A DNA stretch of 64,000 nt from CAZPXZ01 sp965219495. GTDB taxonomy: Bacteria; Pseudomonadota; Alphaproteobacteria; Rhodobacterales; CAZPXZ01. Under the pieces are notes generated by a model that did no database searches, was not told the DNA's origin, and saw nothing but the letters and a program-made list of their open reading frames with translations. Where the stretch lies: assembly GCA_965219495.1 (NCBI GenBank), contig OZ244777.1:248001-312000 (forward strand), given 5' to 3'. Of this stretch, positions 53,962 to 62,499 are shown piece by piece. Made by a program: the position numbers and the translations under genes. Position 1 is the stretch's first letter; every line of letters begins with the position of its first letter.

Positions 53962-54978
53962 CTAGTGCCCTTGGGCAAGAACGCAGTTGGCCGAGTGTGG
54001 CGGTTGCATGGCGCTGCCGCTGCGCAGCGTGGCAGTGGAAGGTCCCGGCGAATAGCAATGAGGCTGCACGTGACTGCAGCGTGGCGCAAAAGCGCAGCCG
54101 CGAATCGTGCCGGCGAGACTGGGCGGGTGGCCGTCGATTGCGTCAAGCGTCTGCTGTCTTGTCGTGCGCTTAGGGATAGAGCGCAGGAGCGCTTGGGTAT
54201 AGGGATGTACCGGATTGCGAAAGACCTCGGCGACTTCTCCCATCTCGACCACGCCACCGGCATACATTACGGCGATGCTCTGGCACGTCTCCGCGACGAT
54301 GCTCATGTCATGGGTGATCAGGATCATCGCCGTGCCCGTTTGCCGGCACACGTCCTTGAGCAAAGCGAGGATTTGGTTCTGGATCGTCACGTCGAGCGCC
54401 GTCGTGGCCTCGTCGGCGATGAGCAATCGTGGGCTGCAGGCCATCGCCATTGCGATCATGATCCGCTGACACATGCCGCCACTCAACTCGTGAGGAAAGC
54501 TGTTGAACCGCCGGTGCCTGTCGGGGATGCCGACCATGTCGAGGAGCTCGAAGGCGCGGGCTTTCGCCTCCCGCCGCGACGCGGCGCGATGCGCCAGCAT
54601 CGCCTCCATGAGCTGCCTGCCGACCCGATGAACCGGATTGAGCGACGACATCGGGTTCTGAAAGATCATCGCCAGACGCCGTCCGCGATAGGCTCGCATC
54701 TCCTCATCCAATAATGCGAGGAGGTTCGCACCTTCGAGCCAGACCTCGCCGGCAACGACACGGCCGGGCCGCGGGACCAGGCGCATCACGGACCGCGCCG
54801 TTACGGACTTGCCGCAGCCTGACTCCCCGACCAGACCCAAGATTTCACCTTCGCGAAGCGTCAAGTTGACACCCCGGACGGCGTGCACGACCCCGGCGGA
54901 AGTGAAGAACTTGGTGTGCAGGTCCTTCACGTCGAGCAGAGGCGGACGAGCCTCCGCCGCGCTACTGCGGGACTGCAT
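53962..54978 (-). CDS. oppD: Oligopeptide-type ABC transporter ATP-binding protein (OppD/DppD)
   Basis: First ATPase of the importer, 338 residues from the ATG at 54978 (MQSRSSAAEARPPLLDVKDL), overlapping oppC by 17 bases. Walker A GESGCGKS, Q-loop AMIFQNPMSSLNP, signature LSGGMCQRIMIAMAMA, Walker B LLIADEATTALDV, switch ILITHDMS. The C-terminal cysteine motif FAPRCSHVQPHC is present, but the last about 30 residues (PGPSTATLRSG onward) are not family-like and may reflect a late frameshift. oppF, its expected neighbour, is about 15 kb away at 37634-38692. Confidence 0.88.
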   Translation of the reverse strand: MQSRSSAAEARPPLLDVKDLHTKFFTSAGVVHAVRGVNLTLREGEILGLVGESGCGKSVTARSVMRLVPRPGRVVAGEVWLEGANLLALLDEEMRAYRGRRLAMIFQNPMSSLNPVHRVGRQLMEAMLAHRAASRREAKARAFELLDMVGIPDRHRRFNSFPHELSGGMCQRIMIAMAMACSPRLLIADEATTALDVTIQNQILALLKDVCRQTGTAMILITHDMSIVAETCQSIAVMYAGGVVEMGEVAEVFRNPVHPYTQALLRSIPKRTTRQQTLDAIDGHPPSLAGTIRGCAFAPRCSHVQPHCYSPGPSTATLRSGSAMQPPHSANCVLAQGH

Positions 54979-55870
54979 GGTCGACGGTCCGATAGTGGAG
55001 GGCTTCACGTAATCCTTCGCCAAGGAGATTCAGTGAGATCACGCACACCGCGATGAAGATGCCGGGAAACGTCACCTGCCACCAAGCGAAGGAGATGTAC
55101 AGGCGGCCCTCGCCCATCATCGAGCCCCAGGTCGGCAATGGCGGCGGGATGCCGAGGCCGATAAAGCTAAGCGCGGCCTCGAACAAGATCATCGTTGCAA
55201 CCTGCAGGGTTGAGATAACCAGAATGGTGGGCAGGACGGAAGGCAGGATGTGCCGCCACAGCAAGGACGGTGTGCCGATCCCCAGCACCCGCGCCACCTC
55301 AATGTAGGGGAGCACTGTTATTTTCCTTACTTCGGCGCGGACGACGCGGCCGTAGACCACCCACCCGGCAATCGCCAAGACCAGGATAACGTTCAGCAGG
55401 CTCTGGCCGAGGATTGCCAGGATGGCCACGCCGATGAGCAGATAAGGCAACGCCAACTGGACGTCGACGACCCGCATGATGACCGCATCGGTGGCGCCGC
55501 CGCGAAACCCGGCGATCATCCCGACAACGATGCCGAAGACGCCGCAGACTAGGACCGCAATGCTCCCGACGGTGAGCGATACGCGCGATCCGAGAATGAT
55601 GCGACTAAAGATGTCACGCCCAAGGACATCTGTTCCCAGGAGGTGCGGGTAGCCCCCGGCACGCGTAAGCTCGGGCGGCATGAAGGCGCGCGCCAGGTCC
55701 TGAGCGAAGGGGTCATAGGGCGCCAGCGAGGGGCCCACGGTCGCCATTAAAAACAGCACCAAGACCCCCGCCGAACCGATGAAGAACTTTGGTCCACCGC
55801 GTCGACAGGTTTGGACCAATCTCCTCACGATAGAAAAGACCGGCGCCGGTCTAGGCTGCCTTGAGCACAT
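54962..55870 (-). CDS. oppC: Oligopeptide-type ABC transporter permease (OppC/DppC)
   Basis: Second permease, 302 residues if started at the ATG at 55870, which overlaps the end of the upstream aldolase gene by 20 bases; a GTG a little further in is an alternative. It shows the N-terminal helix GSAGVLVLFLMATVGPSLAPYDPFAQDL, the LGTDVLGRDIFSRIILGSRVSL motif of DppC, five to six membrane segments and the EAA loop at YIEVARVLGIGTPSLLWRHILPSVLP. Confidence 0.92.
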   Translation of the reverse strand: MCSRQPRPAPVFSIVRRLVQTCRRGGPKFFIGSAGVLVLFLMATVGPSLAPYDPFAQDLARAFMPPELTRAGGYPHLLGTDVLGRDIFSRIILGSRVSLTVGSIAVLVCGVFGIVVGMIAGFRGGATDAVIMRVVDVQLALPYLLIGVAILAILGQSLLNVILVLAIAGWVVYGRVVRAEVRKITVLPYIEVARVLGIGTPSLLWRHILPSVLPTILVISTLQVATMILFEAALSFIGLGIPPPLPTWGSMMGEGRLYISFAWWQVTFPGIFIAVCVISLNLLGEGLREALHYRTVDHAVPQ

Positions 55871-56756
55871 CGGAGCCGCGCGCCTTTTCGATAAGGCTCT
55901 CGAGCTCCTGTCGCTCCGATTCAGAAGCGGGGAGCAGCGGTCGCCGCGGCGGCCCAAACGGGATGCCGATCAGATCCATACAGCCCTTGATATACTGCGG
56001 CAGCTTGCCTCGCCCGTCGACCATTGCCATCAAGTCGATCATATCGTAGTAAAGTTCCCGCGCTTTCAGCCATTGCTGTGACTCGAGCAAGTTCCAAAAC
56101 TCGACGCATTCGGCCGGCAGTGCCCCGGCGGTCGCCGTGACCCAACCGCGTGCGCCGGCGCATATCTGCTCGAAGACAATCTCGTCCAAACCTGAATGGA
56201 CGATCATCTTGCCCTCGCTCAAACGTACAATCTGCTGCGTTCGGGCGACGTCGCTGCGGATGCTCTCTTTAACGTGCGAAATGTTCGAATGGCTGGCGTT
56301 GAGCGACACGAGCTCTTCCGGGCTCAAGTCAATGCACGTGCTGACGGCCTGATTGTACACCATGATATCGAAGTCGACCGCATCCGCTATTGTCCTGAAG
56401 TGGGTGAGAACCTCCTCGTTCGTGGGAACGTGATAGTAGGGCGGGATCATCATAACCCCTTGCGCCCCTGCGCGCTCCGCGTGCTGACAGAGCTCGAGCG
56501 AGTCACGCGTCGAGGGCATGCCGGGCGCTCCCAGAACCGGCATGCGGCCGTTTACTTCCGCCAAGACAGTCTCGAGTACCTGCTTCTTCTCGTCCATCGT
56601 GAGCAAGGCGCCTTCGCCCGTGCTACCGCATGGAATAATGCCGTGCACGCCACGCTCGACAAGAAAGCGCATGTGTTTTCTGACTGTGTCGAAGTCCACG
56701 GATTCATCGGCGTGCATGGGCGTCGGCGTGACAACATAAATCCCTTCGAACCGCAT
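55851..56756 (-). CDS. DapA/N-acetylneuraminate-lyase family aldolase
   Basis: A 301-residue class I aldolase of the dihydrodipicolinate synthase superfamily. The GxTGE motif is GIIPCGSTGEGALL (about residue 43), the active-site tyrosine is in MVYNQA (about 137) and the Schiff-base lysine in ISHVKES (about 165). Placement ahead of oppC in an importer operon argues for a catabolic aldolase or dehydratase rather than lysine synthesis. The substrate is probably the compound delivered by the Opp transporter after amidohydrolase action; this is inference. Confidence 0.85.
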   Translation of the reverse strand: MRFEGIYVVTPTPMHADESVDFDTVRKHMRFLVERGVHGIIPCGSTGEGALLTMDEKKQVLETVLAEVNGRMPVLGAPGMPSTRDSLELCQHAERAGAQGVMMIPPYYHVPTNEEVLTHFRTIADAVDFDIMVYNQAVSTCIDLSPEELVSLNASHSNISHVKESIRSDVARTQQIVRLSEGKMIVHSGLDEIVFEQICAGARGWVTATAGALPAECVEFWNLLESQQWLKARELYYDMIDLMAMVDGRGKLPQYIKGCMDLIGIPFGPPRRPLLPASESERQELESLIEKARGSDVLKAA

Positions 56757-57099
56757 CTCTTGTTCCTCCTCTACGACTCTCTTGTTGAGCGTATACGAGA
56801 ACGGACGTGTTGGCTATGCTCGACTTTGGGTGCTTGCTGGCATGATCAGGCGGCGGCGCGGGTTTCGTGATCGGCGGCCGGAATGCCGTCTCTGAATCTG
56901 ACGCATCCGATGATCTTTGGCAACGGATGATCGCCATTGAGGCGTCGCCGGGTTTTGCTGGCAGTGGTTCGCAGCTTGAAGGCCGTGGCCAGGGCTGTTC
57001 GGTGGGGACAGGCAACCCTTGGCGCCGCTGCATCGCGCGCCCCCCCGGCGCGAATTCTGGACGCAGGATCATCCCGCGTCAAGAATTTGGAGTAGATTT
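56757..57099. other. Region upstream of the aldolase operon
   Basis: About 340 bases holding the presumed promoter of the minus-strand aldolase-oppC-oppD genes. The plus strand reads towards the DUF4338 relic but its translation before 57100 has no recognisable motif. No repeat end was identified. Confidence 0.4.
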
Positions 57100-57590
57100 C
57101 GTCTATTCGTCCAGCGGATTGGAGTTTCTGCAGGCGTTTTGCAGCTCCCGGAGCGATGGTTGGCGCATGCAGGTTGCGGCGAATTGCGAATTGATTCTCG
57201 AAGCCACTTCGGAGGGAATTTCGCTGGACGACGTGGAGGTGCGTCTTGCGCGTCGGGAGGAACGCCGAATGTGGGATGCGCTGGTCGACACGCGCAATTA
57301 TCCGGGTTTCCAGCGGTTTGTGGCCTTCGCTAAATTGCGGGAGTGGCGGGGTTCTTGGTTTGGCCTCGCCGGCTGGCAGTCGGTCGCGTTCAAGAACCTG
57401 CGTCGGGCCCGCTGAGCCGGATGGAAGCAGGCTCTGCAGTTTGGGCGATTGCGTTTGATTGCGAACCATGCGCGGTTTTCGATTCTCGGTGAGCAAGGGG
57501 CGTTTCCGTGTTCTGCGTCGTTTGCGTTGGTCGCGATGCTTCGGCGTCTCATCGGCGACCCAATGGCATTCACTTAGCGGATTCATCCAT
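57100..57590 (+). pseudogene. DUF4338 (DruA-like) protein relic
   Basis: The plus-strand frame contains LARREERRMWDALVDTRNYPGFQRFVAFAKL, WFGLAGWQSVAFKNLRRAR, then after a stop at 57413 continues in another frame with LQFGRLRLIANHARFSILGEQGAFP...LVAMLRRLIGD. This string of motifs is that of DUF4338 proteins, found both as companions of transposases and as DruA of Druantia defence systems. A stop, a frameshift and loss of the C-terminus mark it as broken. With a transposase next door the transposon companion role is more likely. Confidence 0.65.
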
Positions 57591-57643
57591 TCACTTAAGG
57601 AATCGCAGTTCGACGGGGGCGGATTACTGCGTTTTCTTGCGGG

Positions 57644-58591
57644 CTATGCGGTTGCGCGGGCCTTCGGAACGTTTCGCCGGCTCCATTTGCCGACCGGCTT
57701 CCGGGAGCGCCGGGGATACGACCGGTTCGGGCGCAGGCGCTGTCGGCAGGCGGTGATTCCCTCGACGATCCGGGTGACGGTTTCGCTGAGCGCGGTGGCA
57801 TGCTGGAGCAGCAGGACCTCGATATTCCTGGCGACCGTCGCCAGGCTGTTCTTGAAGTTGGCGGCCATCGCCGGTTTCGGGCCGCCTTGGCGGCCACGGT
57901 TCATCCAGTCTTCGCCTTGGTTGGCGAACAGCCGGGTCAAGGTGATCAGGATGAAGTGCGCGAACAGTTCCTGTTTCACCGCGCGCTCGCTTTGGCCGTG
58001 GAAGTCCTCGACGCTCAGGGCGCCCTTGCTGATCTTGAACAGCTCCTCGATGCCCCATCTTCCATGGTAGAGGGCCGCGAGGTCTTCGATGCGGGTAGTC
58101 TCCGCATCGAGCAGCGTCGTCGCCAGCGCGAAGCGGGTGCCCCCGGCGGTGTACTTGACCAGCCGCAGGCGGAGCGGCCCGAAGCGGACGCCCGGGTATT
58201 TGGTGCGCAAGGCGCGCAAGGTGTCCGGGCCCGGCGCAATCTCGGCCACGCTGTCGGCGCAGTCGCCGGCAAGGAACGCGTCGAAGGCGCTGCCGGCCTT
58301 CGCCTTCAATCGGAACACCGGATGCAGGCCCCGCGCCACATGCGCGTGCAGCAGTTCGTAGGAATTGTAGCCGCGGTCGTACACCACGACGTCGCCTTCG
58401 GACAGCGCCGGCAGGTGGCCGAGCGCCGCCGCCCGCTCGTTGCCGTGGGCGTGGAGGTCGAAGTCCACCGGCATCTTCGCCCGCAACTGGTACAGGCAGC
58501 TCAACAGGCCCTGCGGATACCAGGCTTGCGCGGACGGCGTCCGGTAGCCATTCGCCCGCAACTGCCGCGGCAGGTTCAGCTTCGAGCCACC
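57644..58591 (-). pseudogene. IS4-family transposase, 5' part missing at a group II intron
   Basis: From GGSKLNLPRQLRANGYRTP to the stop at 57644, about 315 residues. The second DDE aspartate region is VVVYDRGYNSYELLHAHV, and the Glu box is ALYHGRWGIEELFKISKG (the Y-x-G-R-W-x-I-E-x-x-F-K signature). The N-terminal part with the first Asp (normally just before GSK) is absent: the coding sequence is joined directly to the 3' end of a group II intron at about 58592. Had the intron been intact the exon could have been restored by splicing, but the 5' side is lost. Confidence 0.85.
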
Positions 58592-58632
58592 GTCGCGGTA
58601 GGAGCGCTGGTTGCCCAGCGCCCCTCCGCACA

Positions 58633-58664
58633 GATCCGAGCGTGCGCGCTAACGCACTCGGCTC
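58633..58664 (-). ncRNA. Group II intron domain V
   Basis: On the minus strand GAGCCGAGTGCG, a short loop and GCACGCTCGGATC form the domain V hairpin, with the catalytic AGC triad near the 5' base and the expected two-base bulge on the 3' side. It is followed by a domain VI-like stem and the intron 3' end. Confidence 0.8.
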
Positions 58665-59692
58665 CTGCCTCGGGTGTGGACGGCACGAAACCGCTGATCC
58701 GGCCATGGGTGAAGGATCCTGATTGGTGGGAAGAAGCGCTGCGTCAACTCCGCCAATTGCTCCCATATGCGAAGGGAATTCCCACGCGGGGAGCGACGGC
58801 GCAGTTGCTGGAACCAGAGGCTCCTGACGCTTCGCACGAACGCTTGGAGGAACGCATGGCTGGAGGGAACTGCATAGTATTGCAGCCACCCCCTGAGCAC
58901 GCGTTGCAGCCATCCGGCTACCTCCTCCGGGTCGTCGTGGCGCCGACGGCGCAGGACCTCACCGATCCGCTGAAGCGTGCGCCGGGCGCGTTTCGCTGCC
59001 GGCTTCCGCCCGAGACTGAAACCGCCCTTTCTTGAGGTTCGGCAGTAATGCGTGAACCCCGGAAAATCAAAGGTTTCGGGGCGCCGCTGACCGCGTGAGA
59101 GACGGCCCGCCTTGGCGAAGCGTCCAAACTCGATGCAGCGGGTCTTCCCGGGATGGAGAGCCAGACCGAACTTGCCCAGCCTTCGTTCAAGGTCGTCAAG
59201 GAACTGTTCCGCATCCTGCCGGTGTTGAAATCCAACCACGAAGTCATCCGCGTAGCGCACGATAACCGCGTCTCCGTTCGCCTCCTGCGGACGCCATTTC
59301 CGGTCAAACCAGAGGTCGAGGACGTAGTGCAGGTAAAAATTTGCCAAAATTGGCGAAATAACCGCTCCCTGGGGAGTTCCCCCAAGGTCGTCCTTCCACT
59401 CGCCCCCGTCCATGACGCCAGCGTTCAGCCACTTGGTGATCAACCGAATGACCCGCCGGTCTCCGATCCTGTGTTCCAGAAACCGGATCAACCAGTCTCG
59501 GTCCAAATTATCGAAGAAACCGCGGATATCGGCGTCAACAATCCAGTTGACCTTCCGCCGCGCTATACAGGTGGCAAGAGCGTCCAGAGCGTCGTGCGCC
59601 CCGCGCCCTGGCCGGAACCCATGGCTGAACCCGAGAAATTCGACCTCGTAAATCGGGGTAAGGATCGACTCCACCACTGCCTTCTGGACGAT
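58649..59692 (-). pseudogene. ltrA: Group II intron reverse transcriptase/maturase, N-terminus missing
   Basis: The homologous part begins IVQKAVVESILTPIYEVEFLGFSHGFRPGRGAHDAL, i.e. within RT motif 1-2, and continues through VDADIRGFFDNLD, GTPQGAVISPILANFYLHY and the active-site YADD in VIVRYADDFVVGF. It ends with the maturase domain GWLQRVLRGWLQYYAVP...RAVHTRGRSRVR. The last codons run into domain V. About 70-90 N-terminal residues are replaced by recombinase-element sequence, so it is a fragment although all catalytic residues survive. Confidence 0.88.
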
Positions 59693-59719
59693 AAATGTTG
59701 CGCAGCAAGTTATGTTGCG
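59693..59719 (+). repeat. Left terminal inverted repeat of RIT-like element
   Basis: Starts AAATGTTGCGCAGCAAGTT; exact inverse complement at 60254-60280. Contains two direct copies of ATGTTGCG. Confidence 0.9.
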
Positions 59720-59832
59720 GAGAGTACGGAACCTGTTGATTGGTAAGAGTTCAAACATATTTTGCGCGACATAATTTCTTTCACGGCACCCTGTCTGCAT
59801 GATCGTGGCTCCAACAATCAGGAGACACGACA

Positions 59833-60188
59833 ATGTTCGAAGAACTATTCACACAGTCCATAGCAGGCACCGAAGAGCCTATATCCGGTTCGGGGTCTAT
59901 CGCCTTGTCGAGCGTTGTGCGGCCAGCATGCCGGCATTGGCCGGGCGGAAGATAACCCCGCCCGTGGTTCGGCACACGGCCGCCTGCGCCTTGGTGCGAG
60001 CGAAGGTTGACATCAACACGGTCCGCGCGTGGCTTGGCCACGTCAACATCAACGCGACCAACATCTATGCCGAGATTGATCTCGAGATGAAGGCCAGGGC
60101 GTTGGCGCTTTGCGACGTGGCTGAACCGGGGCCGAACCGGCCGTGGAAGGAGAAGAAGGGGCTGATGGCCTTCCTGAAATCTTTGTGA
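59833..60188 (+). pseudogene. Tyrosine recombinase fragments (start of first, end of last)
   Basis: An AGGAG followed by ATG at 59833 starts MFEELFTQSIAGTEEP, which resembles the N-terminus of the first recombinase in such elements. After about 16 codons the frame changes and RFGVYRLVERC...VVRHTAACALVRAKVDINTVRAWLGHVNINATNIYAEID follows: the C-terminal catalytic domain with R-H-T, LGH and the nucleophile tyrosine in NIYAEI, ending at 60188. A deletion has removed everything between. It cannot encode a working recombinase. Confidence 0.75.
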
Positions 60189-60253
60189 GCGTAAAAGATT
60201 ATGTTGCGGAGAGTCGGGCTCTATCTGTGCCATTCAGCAAGTTACCCAGCCTA

Positions 60254-60280
60254 CGCAACATAACTTGCTGCGCAACATTT
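60254..60280 (-). repeat. Right terminal inverted repeat of RIT-like element
   Basis: Exact inverse complement of 59693-59719 over all 27 bases. Confidence 0.9.
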
Positions 60281-60700
60281 GTTGACATCAACGAAGCAGC
60301 GGCAAAGGAAACCGCGGAAATCATCCTCGGCGAGGGGGGCGACGCCGGGCACGGCCGCGCCGATGTGGCAGATGCCGTGGATGTAGCGCACGTCGTCTCT
60401 TCCTGTCTCGATCGCTTCGGCCGTATCGACGCGCTGCACAACAACGTCGGCATCGTTGAGGTCGGCGGGGTCGTCGAGCTTCCGGAGGAGAAGTGGGATC
60501 ACGTTCTCGATGTGAACCTGAAAAGCTGTTATCTGGCGATGAAGCACGTCATTCCCGTCATGGTGAGCCAGGGCGGTGGTTCGATCTCCAACATCTCCTC
60601 CATCGTCTCCATCCGGTTCACGGGCGTGCCTTACGCGACCTACTATGCCTCCAAGGCCGCCATGAACCACCTTACGCGGGCGACGGCGGCATCACGTTGA
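60281..60700 (+). pseudogene. Short-chain dehydrogenase/reductase, both ends missing
   Basis: From VDINEAAAKETAEI to YYASKAAMNHLTRATAA, about 135 residues of an SDR. The NNVG motif, the catalytic Ser region (SNISSIVSI) and the Y-x-x-x-K pair (YYASK) are present, but the N-terminal cofactor loop TGxxxGxG has been removed by the RIT-like element. The last roughly 90 residues are also gone: the frame ends at 60700 within a segment (GITLKIN in another frame) that seems to be the tail of a different protein. Confidence 0.82.
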
Positions 60701-60734
60701 AGATCAACTGACCCCGGTACGAGGGAGGATTGCG

Positions 60735-61526
60735 ATGGATGAGCGGATCGTCGGATGGGGGCACACGCCTTTTGGGCGCCTCGAGGACAAGTCACTCGAA
60801 GACCTGATCACCAACGCGGCGCGGGAGGCGCTATCCCATGCCGGCATCGAAGCGCGCGACGTCGATGCGATCTGGCTCGGCCATTTCAATTCCGGCTTGG
60901 TGGCGGATGGCTTCGCCGCGTCGCTCGCACTGCTGACCAATGACGATCTCAGGTTCAAACCGGCAAACCGTTGCGAGAACGCCTGCGCCAGCGGCTCGGC
61001 TGCCGTCTACGCCGCTCGCGACGCCATCAAAGCAGACTCGGCACGCGTGGCGCTGGCCATCGGCGTCGAAAAGATGACGGCGAAGGACACGGCCAGTGTC
61101 ACCAAGGCGCTCGCCGGGGCTTCCTACCAGAAGCAGGAGGTGGACCTCTCCTTTCCGCAGATCTTCGCGCGCATCGCCAATACGTACTTTCAGGCGTACG
61201 ATGACAATTCCGCTGTTCTGGCGCGGATCGCCGCCAAGAACCACAGGAACGCGCTGGGCAATCCGCTGGCGCAGCTTCGCAAAGACCTCGGCTCCGACTT
61301 CTGCAACACGGTGAGCGAGAAGAATCCGCTGATCGCCCCTCCGCTGCGCATGACGGACTGCTCGCTCATCACCGATGGAGCGGCCGCGCTGGTGGTGGTT
61401 GCGGACGACATGGCGAAGGAGATGCCACACAATATTGGCTTCCGCGCCGCAGTGCAGGTCAACGATTTCCTGCCGATGTCGAAGCAATCTGGGGAATACC
61501 GGCAGCCGACATGTTGGCCTGGTTGA
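60735..61526 (+). pseudogene. Thiolase/acetyl-CoA acetyltransferase, C-terminal third missing
   Basis: Starts normally at 60735 after GAGGGAGGATTGCG and follows SCP-x/thiolase-like acetyl-CoA acetyltransferases: EDLITNAAREALSHAGI, the nucleophile cysteine in CENACASGSAAVYAA, and CSLITDGAAALVVV. After DFLPMSK (about 61487) homology stops and the frame runs 12 more codons antisense into a carboxylase fragment. The conserved C-terminal His and Cys region (about 130 residues) is lost, so the protein would be inactive. Confidence 0.85.
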
Positions 61527-62028
61527 AAAAGATGCGGCCGAAATGATCTCGATCGGCAAAGACTTCGTCCTGCCGGGGCAGGTTGGCGCCGCCGGAATCG
61601 ACCAGATAGATGCATGGCAGGCGATTCTGCAGGGCGATCTCCTGCGCCCGCAGATGTTTCTTGACCGTCATCGGGTAGTAGGTCCCGCCCTTGGCGGTGG
61701 CATCGTTGCAGACGATCATGCAGTCGCGGCCCCGGACGCGGCCAACACCGGTGATCAGCCCGGCCGATGGGGATTCGTCATCATACATGCCGTGCGCAGC
61801 CACAAGCCCGATTTCCAGGAACGGCGAGCCGGGATCGAGTAGCCGAGCGACACGATCGCGCGGGGCGAGTTTGCCTCTCGACAGGTGGCGAGCCAGCGAT
61901 TGTTCATCGCCACCGGCGTGTGCCTGGTCGATGGCGGCGTTCATCTCGGAGATCGCCCCAAGCATAGAGGCGCGGTTGGCGTCGAAACCTTCCGCGGCGT
62001 CCGAGATGCCTGGTGGCAACACGGCCAT
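61483..62028 (-). pseudogene. Methylcrotonyl-CoA carboxylase beta subunit, N-terminal third
   Basis: From the ATG at 62028 about 182 residues follow the carboxyltransferase subunit of methylcrotonyl-CoA carboxylase: ARHLSRGKLAPRDRVARLLDPGSPFLEIG, AAHGMYDDE, NDATAKGGTYYPMTVKKHLRAQEIA and the DRDHFGRIFFNQANMSAAGIPQIA box. It then stops at a junction with the truncated thiolase. The remaining two thirds, including most of the C-terminal half-domain, are missing. It begins one base after the acyl-CoA dehydrogenase stop, as in leucine-degradation operons. Confidence 0.85.
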
Positions 62029-62029
62029 G

Positions 62030-62220
62030 TCAGCCGGTCTCCGCAAACTGTTCGCGGCCGATCAGAAGTTGTCTGATTTCACCGGTGCCGGCGCCGATCT
62101 CGTAAAGCTTGGCGTGGCGCAACAGCCGCGCCGCCGGAAAGTCCTCGGCGTAGCCGTTGGCACCAGGGATCTGGATCGCTTCAAGAGCAGCGCGGGTTGC
62201 GTGCTCGGCGGCAAACAGAA
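62030..62220 (-). pseudogene. Isovaleryl-CoA dehydrogenase-type acyl-CoA dehydrogenase, C-terminal end
   Basis: AAEHATRAALEAIQIPGANGYAEDFPAARLLRHAKLYEIGAGTGEIRQLLIGRE is the C-terminal helix bundle of isovaleryl-CoA dehydrogenase and relatives. Only about 60 residues survive, fused in frame to a piece of an enoyl-CoA hydratase upstream. Order with the carboxylase fragment points to a lost leucine breakdown operon. Confidence 0.82.
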
Positions 62221-62460
62221 TGCAGCCGGTGAGGATCATCTCAATGGCATCCGCCTTGACGATCGCGCACGCCAGCCGCTGCGTACCGCAGATGCCGGGA
62301 ATGACGCCAAGCTCGCCTCGTCGGCGTCGAAGTGAGCCAGCGGGCCGGCGACCTCGTTAATGACTGAAGCGTTTAGGGCATTCAGCGCCTTCGGACGATT
62401 CAAGGTGATGAGGCCGACCCGGCCCTGCACTTCCGTCACGATTGTCTCGTATCCAGCCAT
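62221..62460 (-). pseudogene. Enoyl-CoA hydratase with internal deletion, fused to dehydrogenase tail
   Basis: From 62460 the frame gives MAGYETIVTEVQGRVGLITLNRPKALNALN...HFDADE, a standard hydratase N-terminus. Then about 60-70 residues are missing and another frame gives LGVIPGICGTQRLACAIVKADAIEMILTG, the middle of the same type of protein, which joins directly to the dehydrogenase tail. The oxyanion-hole region and the first catalytic Glu are gone. Confidence 0.82.
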
Positions 62461-62499
62461 GTCACGTTCAATCCTTGCCGCCGTCGCTGACCGGCCCCA

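Larger units (their letters stand above)
58592..59692 (-). mobile_element. Group II intron, 3' part
   Basis: Contains the C-terminal two thirds of an intron reverse transcriptase/maturase, then domain V and a domain VI-like hairpin (GGGGCGCTGG...CCAGCG at about 58603-58625), ending CCTACCGCGAC at about 58592, directly before GGTGGCTCGAAGC of the IS4 transposase. The 5' side is cut at 59692 by the end of a recombinase element, so domains I-IV and the RT N-terminus are missing. Confidence 0.85.
59693..60280 (+). mobile_element. RIT-like tyrosine-recombinase element, internally deleted
   Basis: Bounded by a 27-base perfect inverted repeat (59693-59719 and 60254-60280). Inside each end is a palindrome: TTATGTTGCG (59710) with CGCGACATAA (59764) on the left, TTATGTTGCG (60200) with CGCAACATAA (60254) on the right. 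The remaining coding part joins the start of one recombinase to the end of another. It splits a group II intron on its left from an SDR gene on its right. Full elements of this kind carry three recombinase genes. Confidence 0.75.
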
